Below, one piece after another: positions 6,990 through 14,750 of a stretch of DNA of 16,823 nucleotides. Where the stretch lies: the NCBI GenBank assembly GCA_004009845.1, contig RMBW01000272.1, positions 1-16,823 of the forward strand, written 5' to 3'. The notes beneath the pieces were generated by a model that had not been told where the DNA came from, did no database searches, and saw only the letters and a program-made list of their open reading frames with translations. How positions within the stretch are numbered: position 1 is the stretch's first letter; the number at the start of each line of letters is the position of its first letter. Source of the DNA: Davidsoniella eucalypti. Its lineage: Eukaryota; Ascomycota; Sordariomycetes; Microascales; Ceratocystidaceae. The translations under genes were made by a program, and so were the position numbers.

Positions 6990-8773
6990 AGTTCAATTAG
7001 GTCGTATTCGGACCCGTTCTCCGCTACCTTAGAGTCGACCTTGGCTACCGTCGTAGTGGTGTTGTCAGGGGGAGGTAGCACACGATCCATGGCCCGTTCG
7101 TCATACTTCGCGATTTCCTCACGCATTACCGTGCGTATGGCGTTGATAGACAGCTGGTTGTTGGAGGGACCTGGCTGGGAAGAGCGCTGGGGGCAACGGC
7201 GTGCGATGTGATCCTTGAGTCCACAGATAAAGCATGCGTTTTCGCGCATTAACCGGTGTCGTTCCGACTCGGACAGTTTTGGTCTGTCTGAGCGGGTAGC
7301 AAGCTGAGGGCGGTTCTCCCGACGGGTCTGTTGGTCAGGCCGCTCTCTCCAGTTACTCGACTTGGTGTGCTCGGGCTTAGGGGTGGACTCAACGATGCGG
7401 CGCTTACCAGTGGGGCGGTCGAAGTGCTTCAAGAGGCTGTCAATGATGGCGTGGTATGAGTTGGACTCCCAAGCCCATCCGGTGCGTTCAACCAAATCGT
7501 CACGCATGGCAGAACGTAGGATGTCGATCAACGTGGTGTCGTCGTGAATGCCGGCTTCCATGGCTAGGGTTTCGAATCGGAGGTGGAAGGCCTTGAAGGT
7601 TTCACGATCTCCCTGAGCGGACTTGTAGAAGGCGATGCGAGCGTTAGTGAGTCGTTCGCGCGACCGGAACATATCGTCGAGTTTTTCCAGCAGTAAGTCG
7701 TAGGGTCTGGAACGTTGGCAAATGGAGTCGAAGAAAACGTTTAGCTTGGCCTGTGTGGTTGCACCTAAGCGGCTGTACAGGTATACCGCCCGCGAGATGT
7801 CGTTGCCCAAGGCGGCACCATCGATCATCATTTTGTTCGTAGCTAGCCTTCTCCAAATCTCGTAGTCCGAGTGTAGGCCACTAAATTCGTTGAGCAGTGG
7901 TTGGACTTGGCGAGGTAGGGCTTGGTTGGAGGAGGCAGGTAGTGGCTGGGGAACAGGTGCAGGTGGTAGCGAGGGAGCCGTGGGTTCGCGTTGTTCCTTA
8001 GCAAACAGCATTTGACCAAGACGGTTCATCATGGACTTCATTTCTACCATGTCATCTTGTAGAGAGTCCAGACGGTCAGCTTCGCGAGAGGGTTGGCGGC
8101 CACGATCTGATTCAGGGTACGTGTCGCGTGGTCTCATACTCTCAGCGAGGCGGGCTAAGTCAGAAGTGTCCGAAGGGTTATCACTGGCGTCGTCATCATC
8201 TGCGGGCAGCGGGTTGCGTGAGGTGGTTACTCTGCTCAATGTGCGTGCGTGCGTGGTTTCGGTGGAGATGAGCTGCTCCGTGGTCTCCTTGGCTTTGGAG
8301 CGAGTTCGCGTGGGGGTGCGAGGCAGGCCCATGAAAGGTGACTTGAGGAGGGAAGGACGGAGCGAGGTTCGAGCAACGCGTTCCTGACGCGTACGAGCTT
8401 GGCCGATGTGGACGTGGCCGACAAAACCGCTGGTGAAAGAGAGGTGGCCTAGGTGGCTGTGGAAGTGCTGACTGTGACTGAGGATATCACGGGAGGCGGG
8501 GCAGAATCCTAGGGTGGCAGCGAGGCGCGCGCGTTCCTTGCGTTTAAAGAGGGCAAGGTAACACCAGCCGGGTCTACTCCAGGGTCGATCCTCGGGTAGG
8601 CCTACGGCCGACAGCGTGTAACCCTCAGGGGGCTCCTGGCTGGGGTCTAGGAGGTGGACACGGGCCAGGGCTAGTTTCTGCTTAATAATACAGAAGGCTT
8701 CGTAGTAACCAACGAGGGCGGCGCAGTTCAGGGAGGCCAGGATGACCAGAACCAGGAAGGTGAAGTCAGACAT
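6980..8773 (-). CDS. gag: Inner Gag with N-terminal membrane segment and one zinc knuckle
   Basis: A 597-residue structural protein starting at ATG 8771-8773 and stopping at TAG 6980-6982, inside the frameshift signal. Layout: residues 1-25 hydrophobic, a likely signal-anchor or membrane helix; 62-120 a block with GWCYL, LFKR, ERxRLA, ILSH and HFHSHL, colinear with the outer Gag; 120-230 basic and then acidic low-complexity linker; about 231-260 short helical region; Pro-rich linker to 290; 291-450 retrotrans_gag capsid-like domain (EFSGLHSDYEIW, YLYSRLG, LLEKLDDMFRSR); basic linker; zinc knuckle CFICGLKDHIARRC (514-527, CX2CX4HX4C) for RNA binding; C-terminal tail ending ELDF. It should form the virus-like particle. 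The N-terminal membrane segment is unusual for gypsy Gag. No lesion is seen. Confidence 0.9.
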   Translation of the reverse strand: MSDFTFLVLVILASLNCAALVGYYEAFCIIKQKLALARVHLLDPSQEPPEGYTLSAVGLPEDRPWSRPGWCYLALFKRKERARLAATLGFCPASRDILSHSQHFHSHLGHLSFTSGFVGHVHIGQARTRQERVARTSLRPSLLKSPFMGLPRTPTRTRSKAKETTEQLISTETTHARTLSRVTTSRNPLPADDDDASDNPSDTSDLARLAESMRPRDTYPESDRGRQPSREADRLDSLQDDMVEMKSMMNRLGQMLFAKEQREPTAPSLPPAPVPQPLPASSNQALPRQVQPLLNEFSGLHSDYEIWRRLATNKMMIDGAALGNDISRAVYLYSRLGATTQAKLNVFFDSICQRSRPYDLLLEKLDDMFRSRERLTNARIAFYKSAQGDRETFKAFHLRFETLAMEAGIHDDTTLIDILRSAMRDDLVERTGWAWESNSYHAIIDSLLKHFDRPTGKRRIVESTPKPEHTKSSNWRERPDQQTRRENRPQLATRSDRPKLSESERHRLMRENACFICGLKDHIARRCPQRSSQPGPSNNQLSINAIRTVMREEIAKYDERAMDRVLPPPDNTTTTVAKVDSKVAENGSEYDLIELDF

Positions 8774-8816
8774 AGTGACTTAGGAGCGCAAGGGGTAACA
8801 AGCGGACTGGTAGGGG
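8774..8816 (-). other. Leader segment next to the inner gag start
   Basis: A short leader stretch between the hairpin array and the gag ATG. I see no upstream ATG between the array and the start on the minus strand, and no other clear signal. Confidence 0.35.
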
Positions 8817-9050
8817 CAAGCCTTGTAGGAGGAAGGCTTGGACAAGGGGCAGACTGTTTAGGCAGAGTCTGGACAGGATAGGGGCAAACAGAGACGGTGT
8901 TTGGACAAAGAGGAGGGGAAAGCAAGCGGACGGCTTGGACAGAAGAGAGGGCAAGCGGACGGCTTGGACAGAATGGAGGGCAAGCAGACGGCTTGGACAG
9001 AAGTAAATACAGCGAGCAGATGCTCGGACAAAGGGGCAAGCGGATGCTTG
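8817..9050 (-). repeat. Array of eight short hairpins in the inner RNA leader
   Basis: There are eight inverted repeats with plus-strand arms at 8817-8822/8835-8840, 8850-8855/8866-8871, 8885-8890/8898-8903, 8923-8927/8933-8937, 8952-8956/8962-8966, 8981-8985/8991-8995, 9013-9017/9022-9026 and 9037-9041/9046-9050. Every right arm is followed by GACAR, and most left arms follow GGG or AGG. The stems differ but stay paired (CAAGC/GCTTG, CGAGC/GCTCG, CAGACT/AGTCTG, CAAACA/TGTTTG), the mark of RNA structure under selection. Unit spacing is 24-38 bp. It lies between the primer site and the gag ATG, where packaging and dimerisation signals usually lie. Confidence 0.8.
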
Positions 9051-9067
9051 GACAAGATAAAGAAGTT

Positions 9068-9078
9068 ATCGGTCTCAA
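9068..9078 (-). promoter_or_regulatory. Self-primer binding site of the inner element (11 nt)
   Basis: On the minus strand it reads TTGAGACCGAT and starts 2 nt after the 5' LTR. It is perfectly complementary to ATCGGTCTCAA in the LTR (9145-9135), and to no more than those 11 nt. In Tf1 the first 11 nt of the element's own RNA anneal to such a site and are cut off as primer; the same is inferred here, so no tRNA primer is needed. Confidence 0.88.
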
Positions 9079-9080
9079 AA

Positions 9081-9261
9081 TGAGACGATATACGAGGAGT
9101 TGCGATGAAAACTGGTCGTAAAAGAATAGTTCGATTGAGACCGATGAAGGAGAAAGAGAAACTAAGACTAATAATCGGCGGGAATAGGTCCCTACTTATA
9201 GCCGATTCTAGTACTGACAAGGAATGCCTTGGCTAACCTTACTAGGCCTTAGTCTCTTACA
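9081..9261 (-). repeat. 5' LTR and promoter of the inner element (181 bp)
   Basis: This is the transcription-driving LTR. TATAAG is at 9200-9195. The inferred RNA start is the A of ATCGGTCTCAA at 9145, 55 nt downstream, because that 11-mer matches the primer site. The block from CGGCTATAA to CCCGCCG is almost the same in the outer LTR. Its first bases continue the outer pol frame for a few false codons before a stop. Confidence 0.94.
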
Positions 9262-9266
9262 GTAGT
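9262..9266. repeat. Target-site duplication of the inner element, right copy
   Basis: GTAGT equals the left copy at 2857-2861. On the minus strand it lies in the Asp-Tyr codons of the outer integrase. Confidence 0.93.
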
Positions 9267-12200
9267 CCTGTGCGGAGGCTATGGCTACTTGCGCGAATCC
9301 TGATGCATTGCTGATTTTGTCTAGGAATGCTTGTGCGTCGTGGACGGGGGATCGTGTGGAGGCTGGGTCAGTGGATGGTGATGGTTCCACTATGGACATG
9401 TTGTAGCCGTGGGTAGCGAAGAAGGGCGCTAGGCCTGTGCTGGAAACCGTGCGGTTGTTGAGTGCAATTTGGGCTTGGGGTAGTAATTCGGCCCAGTCGT
9501 CCTGTGCGAAGGAGCAGAAAATGCGAAGGAAGGTCTCAACTTCTTGGTTACTTCGTTCTTGGGCGCCATCCGTTTGTGGGTGGAAGGCTGTGGAAAGGCG
9601 TCGTGTGATGCTGAAGCGCCTGCAGACTTCGCCCCAAAATAATGAAGAGAACTGTGGTCCACGGTCTGATACAATGGCCGTGGGAAAACCGTGGTGGACG
9701 AAGACATGGGTAATGAGGGCTCGGGCCGTCGCTTCGGCCGAGGTGTCTGACATGGGGACGAGGATTTGAGACTTGGATAGTCTATCGGTGATCCCGAGAA
9801 TAAAGAGGTGGCCCTTGGATGAAGGTAGGGGGCCAATAAAGTCCATGGCCAGCTCGGACCAGTGGCGTGATGGGATTGGAAGGGGCTTGAGGAGACCGCG
9901 CTTCTGTTCTCGCCAATACTTGCTCTTTCCGCAAGTGGTGCAATTGGAGACGAATTGCCGGACATCGTTGGTGAGTCCTGGCCAAGTATATTCGCGCGCG
10001 ACTAGGTCCCTGGTAATTTCGCGACCAGGGTGTCCTGACAAGTGGGAGTCATGGACAGTCTGGATCAATTTGGTGCGTAAGGGTTCAAAACGGGGGATCC
10101 ATAGTCTGTTGCGCCAACGAAGGAGGCCTAAGTCATCCACGGAGCATTCGCTGATTTGCCATTGCAGGCCCCATGCTGAGGGAAAAGACCTAGCTGCTTC
10201 TTGGACAAGGGAGCGGGCTAGCCACCATCGGTTGTTGGAGGCCAGGGCTTGAGTCCAGAGGGCTGTGAGGTCGGGGTCTGCAAACGGGGAAGGTAGTGCG
10301 ACCTGCGTGGCGACCTCGTCTGAGGCTGCGTCCAGGTCTGGAACGTTGGACCAGACTGCGTTGATTACGACCAGGTTGTCTCCTGAGTCGGCAGGGGCGA
10401 GGAGTTGGTGTACTCTACTTAGCAGCCTGTCGTCGTTGGCATCCTTGGGCATGTCTTGGTCTCTGCGGGAAAGGGCATCGGGCACAACTTGGTCTGTGCC
10501 CGGGCGGTGCTTTAGTTCAAAGCTAAAATCCGATAACTCGTAGCCCCAGCGGCGTTGGCGCTCTGCTAGGGTTCTTTTGGTCCTAAAGAACTCGAGGTTA
10601 CGGTGGTCCGTGAATACAGTGAAATGGACTCCTAGGAGAAAGTGTCTCCATTGGCGGATCGCCCAATAAATCGCCAACATTTCCTTGTCGTGGATAGGAT
10701 AGTTGGACTCAGCAGGAGTGAGTTTCCTAGACAGGAAGGCGATTGGGTGAAGGAGGCCGTCAGTGCCGCGCTGAGTGAGTTCAGCGCCGAGGGCATAGCC
10801 AGAGGAGTCCGCTGAGAGAATAGTTTCTCTATCAGGTTCGAAGTGGACCAAGAGGGGGGGAGCGACGAAGGCTTCCTTGATCTTGCGGAATGAGTCGTCG
10901 CAAGCGTCAGTCCAAATGAAGGGTGTATCATTTTTGGTTAAGTTGGTTAGGGGAGCCAGGGTTTCGGAGATGCGAGGGACAAAGTCCCTGTAAAAGTTGA
11001 CAAAGCCTGTGAAGCGGCGTAACTCTGTCAGAGTGTAGGGACGTTCCCAGTTGCGAATGGCTTCGGACTTGTCCGGGTCTGCACGGATGCCTAGGCCTGG
11101 GCCCACCAGGAATCCGAGGAACTTAATTTCCTTGGCTGCGAATTGGCATTTCCTGATGTCGAGCTGGAGGTCTGCTTTGTCCAGGGCGGATATAATTTCC
11201 AGGACTAGTTTGCGGTGGTCTTCAAGGGACCCGCTGGAATAGATACAGACGTCGTCGATATAGGCGTCACAGTTGATACCATGCCATTTGTCCAGCACTA
11301 CGTTGATGCGGCGTTGGAAGGCAGCTGGGGCGTTGGTAAGCCCGAAGGGGACGACATTCCACTGGAAGGCACCCAGTGGGGTGCGAAAGGCTGTTAAGTG
11401 TTCAGAGCCTGGGGCAATTCGGATGCGGTGGAAGGCCGAGATAACGTCTACCTTGGAAACCCATTCAGAACCTGTGATGCGACGCAGAGTTTCTCCCATG
11501 AGAGGCAGGGGGTACTTGTCCTTGATTGATGCGTTGTTAACTCCACGGTAGTCTACGCAGAAGCGTACTCCGCCTCCTGGTTTATTGACGAAGAGGACGG
11601 AGGAACCGTGTTCCGAGTCAGAGGGGCTAATGAACTGGGTGCCTTTGAGGCCTTCCAGGGTCTTTTGGAGGACGAGGAGTTCCGGGCGTGTGAGGGGGTA
11701 GAGCGACTGGGTAGGGATTTTGGCGCCTGGTTTGAGCCTGATTTCCAAGTCTACTCCTGGCCTGTGCGGGGGTAGTGTCTCGGCTAGTTTAGGGTCGAAA
11801 GCCGAGGCTACTGGCTCTAACCAGTCGGGTAAATGCGGACGTGATTTGTCCTTATGGGCGAGAGCGATCTGGATGTTCTCCAGCGAAGCTCTATAAATAC
11901 TCACGTTGCCCTCCTCGCTGCAGAGTTTATAAAATTCCTCTGCGTTTAGCTCTTCAGCAGGTGCGATAATCACCTCTTGTTTCCGAGGCCGGAGCCTTAC
12001 ATCGTTGTTTACCAACCATCTCTGGCCTAGGATGATGTCCTCAGTTTGGCCAGGAACCACGTAGGCCCAAATGGTTTCTTGGTGGCCGTTGATGGTGAGG
12101 GAGAAGGCGGCGATGGTGTCGATGTGCGGGGGGTTGTCCTGTGTAGTGACTTGGACAATCTCTCGTTCGGAGATGGTGTGGGTGAGGATGGCGTGAGGGA

Positions 12201-12375
12201 GGAGACGCGGGGGAACGACGGCGACAGTGAGGCAGCCACTATCCACGAGGGCCTTAGTCGAGTAGTCACCTAAACTTACGTCTAAATAATTACCCGAGGC
12301 ACTCATTTCTAATCTGACTATTCTATCTCCAATTGATTCCCCCTTGTCGGGGAGCGGTTTCCCCCGACTATCTAA
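9262..12375 (-). CDS. pol: Outer pol, main part: protease, RT, RNase H, integrase core (interrupted)
   Basis: It is read in the -1 frame from the frameshift site at 12375; the first ATG is 12304-12306. Residues from that Met: protease VDSG (21-24); reverse transcriptase Asp287 and YIDD (349-352); RNase H Asp500, Glu542, Asp567; integrase zinc region His752, His759, Cys789, Cys792; catalytic Asp822, Asp881, Glu917, with 35 residues between the last two. The last genuine residue is Tyr1015; after it the reading enters the inner LTR and stops near 9208. The rest, with the integrase tail and chromodomain, is at 2856-2233. No frameshift or stop is seen in this part, so the gene was probably intact until interrupted. 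As it stands the protein would lack the integrase C-terminus and chromodomain. Confidence 0.92.
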
Positions 12376-12381
12376 AAATCC
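12346..12381 (-). promoter_or_regulatory. -1 ribosomal frameshift signal, outer gag/pol
   Basis: GGATTTT (12381-12375) sits in phase G-GAT-TTT, followed directly by the gag stop TAG. A 6-nt spacer leads to a perfect 7-bp GC-rich stem, GTCGGGG (12368-12362) with CCCCGAC (12352-12346), and a 9-nt loop. Heptamer, stop position, spacer range and hairpin are as in the inner element, although the hairpin sequences differ. Confidence 0.87.
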
Positions 12382-14360
12382 GGCTCATTGCTGACTGAAG
12401 GGGCGGTGCTAGAGGATTGCGGTTGCGAGGTACTTAGACATTCATTGATCATTGAGCGAACATCCTCTAGGGAGATGGATGGCTTAGTGGCCGCGGCGTT
12501 GGCGCGGATGGCACCCCTGGCGTTGCGTGAGTTACGGCATTCTGCGGTGCTGTGGCCTGGTCTCTTGCATTTGGAGCAGAAGTTAGGGGAGCTTGGGCAG
12601 AACCTCGGGGAATGTCCCTTTAGGTTGCAGGAGGAGCAGGGGGGAGCGTCTGAGCACTTGAACGAGGAGTGCGTGGTCTGTTGACAAAAGAGGCAGGGCT
12701 TGAAAGTGGTTGCGCTGCTGTTCACGGGGGGCGCCTGAGAGGGCTGCATAGGGGTAGGCTGGCGCCAGTTGGAGGAGGTGGCGCGGCGAGCCTTGTTGGT
12801 TTCCTTGACTCTGGCGACAGGACGCATTGTTGCTATCATAGTGTCGAAGGGTCTGATGTGGAAGAGCGTGGCAAGGTGATCCTGCATGTCTGGGTGCAGG
12901 CCTTCTTGGAGGATGGACAGTAGTGTGTTATGGTCTGTAATTTGGGCTTTGTCGCGGAGGGCGCATAGGCGGTTGGTGAATGTTTCGAAAGGCTCGCTAG
13001 GTCCCTGCTTTATTTTCATCAGTAGGCGGTTGGCCGTTCTGGCGCGGTCTGGGTCGTCATAGCGTGAGTCTAGGTACGCGATAAATAGCTGGAAGCCGGT
13101 AGGGGACGCTAAGTGCTGAAGGTACTTGGGGCGGACTTGGTCCCTGATCTCGGGAGAGAGTGAGTTCATGGTGTAAGCTAGTTGGTCCCTAGGCGAGTGA
13201 AACCTCTGGAAGTCGACGAGGAATTTCTCGTTGAGCTCGTGCTTCCATGTGGTGTAGTCGAACGATCCGTCGAATTTGCGCACAGCGTCTAGGACGTCCT
13301 TACGGCGAGAGATGGAGTCTTCGCGGTTGGGGAGAATGGTAATGCCGCCAGCTAGGGGCGTTGATGTGGGCGTCGTAGAGGGTGCGTGTGTTTGAGCGGA
13401 GGTAGGAGCGTTACGGGTAGGGGCGGCTAGTTTGAGGCCATGACGTTCTAGGGTTTCAGCGAGAGCCGCTAGTTCTTCTTCCTCGTCGTATTCATCCTTG
13501 ACAACCGGTGGCTGGACAGGTTTCTTTGGTGTGAGGAAGGAGGTGATGTCTGTGGCAATGTCGTTGAGGAGCTCATAGAGCTTGTCCAGTTGGCCGAGTT
13601 CAGGGGCGTTCTCCTTGAGTAGGTTTTGGAGGGCGATCAACTGAATTTCCGCGATGTTTAGGTTCTCGTGGAATTGGAAGGCCCAGCGGCCTTTCTTGAG
13701 GGTGATCCAGTCCACCGGGTCCCTGGAGGCTGCTTGGAGTTTGCCTTGGTAGACCTGTGTGAGATAGTCGAGTGTACGTGTTGCCTCGGTGGAGTAGACC
13801 TTGGCGCGTGGGCGTCCGCAGATCGAGGTGCGCAGGGGAGCGGGCCTAGGCTGGGGGCCTATCTCTGGCTGGTGGAGGAAGGAGTCCATGTTGTCATCGA
13901 TGGTGTCCGAGCCAAACCCTAGTATGTGGGGGTTGGTCAGGGCGCGGACTGTGAGGATCTGTGCGCTTCGGGTGGACCGGATCCTAGTGGGCATGGGTGC
14001 AATGTGGCCAATGATGCCAGATGCGAAGGTCATGCAGTGAAGGTGGCTGTGGAAGTGCGAAGCGTGGGACAAGATAAGAGGACCAGCAGGGAAGGGGCCA
14101 AGTAGTTTGGCTAGGCGGGGACGCTCGGAGCGCTTGAAGAGGGAGAGGTAGCACCAGCCGGAGCGAGTCCACAGGCGTTTCTGCGAGTGAAAGGGGGTGG
14201 GGACGTGCTTGGCTTTGAAGGCCTGGATGAGGCGTAGCGTAGAGTCCGCTAGGAAGATAAAGATGATAGGGCCTAAAAAGAGGAAGGCTAGTGAATCGGT
14301 GAGGCCGTAAAAGAGGCCGAGGGCAATCTCCCAGACATGGAGAAGGATAGTGTGCATCAT
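12372..14360 (-). CDS. gag: Outer Gag with N-terminal membrane segment and three zinc knuckles
   Basis: A 662-residue protein starting at ATG 14358-14360 (a second ATG follows directly) and ending at TAG 12372-12374. Layout: 1-40 strongly hydrophobic, one or two membrane helices; 62-120 the block shared with the inner Gag (about 36 of 59 residues identical, no gaps); about 185-280 a helical region with no counterpart in the inner Gag; acidic stretch 289-296; linker; 355-500 retrotrans_gag capsid-like domain (KFDGSFDYTTWKHEL, YLDSRYDD); basic linker; three adjacent CX2CX4HX4C knuckles (556-569, 575-588, 595-608); tail ending EPDF. It packages the RNA and should assemble the particle. Three knuckles against one in the inner Gag, and weak similarity outside residues 62-120, show the two families are well separated. 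Confidence 0.9.
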   Translation of the reverse strand: MMHTILLHVWEIALGLFYGLTDSLAFLFLGPIIFIFLADSTLRLIQAFKAKHVPTPFHSQKRLWTRSGWCYLSLFKRSERPRLAKLLGPFPAGPLILSHASHFHSHLHCMTFASGIIGHIAPMPTRIRSTRSAQILTVRALTNPHILGFGSDTIDDNMDSFLHQPEIGPQPRPAPLRTSICGRPRAKVYSTEATRTLDYLTQVYQGKLQAASRDPVDWITLKKGRWAFQFHENLNIAEIQLIALQNLLKENAPELGQLDKLYELLNDIATDITSFLTPKKPVQPPVVKDEYDEEEELAALAETLERHGLKLAAPTRNAPTSAQTHAPSTTPTSTPLAGGITILPNREDSISRRKDVLDAVRKFDGSFDYTTWKHELNEKFLVDFQRFHSPRDQLAYTMNSLSPEIRDQVRPKYLQHLASPTGFQLFIAYLDSRYDDPDRARTANRLLMKIKQGPSEPFETFTNRLCALRDKAQITDHNTLLSILQEGLHPDMQDHLATLFHIRPFDTMIATMRPVARVKETNKARRATSSNWRQPTPMQPSQAPPVNSSATTFKPCLFCQQTTHSSFKCSDAPPCSSCNLKGHSPRFCPSSPNFCSKCKRPGHSTAECRNSRNARGAIRANAAATKPSISLEDVRSMINECLSTSQPQSSSTAPSVSNEPDF

Positions 14361-14415
14361 GGTGCAGAAATTGGATAAGTGCGGAAGAAACGTCGCGTTA
14401 ATTTATGGATAAAGT

Positions 14416-14548
14416 GTCAAGTGAGGTGAGGACGCTGCACTGAAAATATGATAAAAGGTTGAGTGAGGTATGGACGCTGCACTAGATAGTAAAGATAAAA
14501 AGGGTCAAGTGAGGTATGGACGCTGCACTGGATAGTAAAGTAATAAGT
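14416..14548 (-). repeat. Three tandem repeats in the outer RNA leader
   Basis: Three units start at 14416, 14458 and 14504 (periods 42 and 46 bp), each with a GTCAAGTGAGG-like start and the exact core GACGCTGCACT (14431, 14473, 14519). In each, AGTG near the start can pair with CACT at the core end. They occupy the same place between primer site and gag as the hairpin array of the inner element. Confidence 0.8.
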
Positions 14549-14559
14549 AAAAGCTGTAG

Positions 14560-14570
14560 ATCGGTATCAA
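14560..14570 (-). promoter_or_regulatory. Self-primer binding site of the outer element (11 nt)
   Basis: TTGATACCGAT on the minus strand, 2 nt after the 5' LTR. It is complementary over exactly 11 nt to ATCGGTATCAA in the LTR (14635-14625). Compared with the inner element one base pair is changed on both sides, keeping the pairing. Confidence 0.88.
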
Positions 14571-14572
14571 AA

Positions 14573-14750
14573 TGACACGAACTAGGTGAGGCAGTGGCAA
14601 GCAATCTAGTAGAAAGGACTTCGATTGATACCGATGAAGGAGAAAGGCTAATATCTGTTGGAATACGGCGGGAATAGGTCCCTATTTATAGCCGTTTATC
14701 TGACTAGGTAAATACCTAGACAAATACCAACTGGGCCTTAGCCCGTGACA
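14573..14750 (-). repeat. 5' LTR and promoter of the outer element (178 bp)
   Basis: It appears identical to 1885-2062. CTATAAATAG lies at 14691-14682; the inferred RNA start at 14635 is 55 nt downstream of the TATA, the same distance as in the inner LTR. The LTR begins TGTCACGGGC at 14750. The adjoining GTAAT does not match the 5 bp on the other side of the element. Confidence 0.93.

Larger units (their letters stand above)
2862..9261 (-). mobile_element. Inner full-length Ty3/gypsy chromovirus nested in the outer pol
   Basis: A 6400-bp minus-strand element. Order: 5' LTR 9261-9081, self-primer site 9078-9068, hairpin-array leader, gag 8773-6980, frameshift signal 6989-6952, pol 6983-3277, purine tract near 3060-3043, 3' LTR 3042-2862. 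Both LTRs are 181 bp and appear identical, and the flanking GTAGT is perfect, so insertion is recent. It landed in the outer pol after the integrase core and before the chromodomain. The only clear lesion is an apparent 2-nt insertion in pol at 5337-5341. Confidence 0.95.
1885..14750 (-). mobile_element. Outer full-length Ty3/gypsy chromovirus, split by a nested insertion
   Basis: The element runs on the minus strand: 5' LTR 14573-14750, self-primer site 14560-14570, leader, gag 14360-12372, frameshift signal 12381-12346, pol 12375-9262 continuing at 2856-2233, purine tract 2082-2063, 3' LTR 2062-1885. The two 178-bp LTRs appear identical. Leaving out the 6400-bp insert and one 5-bp target copy, its length is about 6461 bp and both frames look open, so it may have been active before it was interrupted. 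The flanking 5-mers (GTTTC at 1880-1884, GTAAT at 14751-14755) do not match, so its own target duplication is missing. Confidence 0.93.

Noticed and set aside
8728..9220. Cys/Pro/Ser-rich open frames over the inner leader (both strands)
   Set aside because: They arise from the tandem hairpin units read as codons; pairing of the stems, not coding, explains the conservation.
9429..9965. Open frames of 60-180 residues opposite or out of phase with gag and pol (for example 9429-9965 minus, 9773-10252 plus, 12388-12684 plus)
   Set aside because: They are shadows of the strongly coding gag and pol frames and resemble no protein family.
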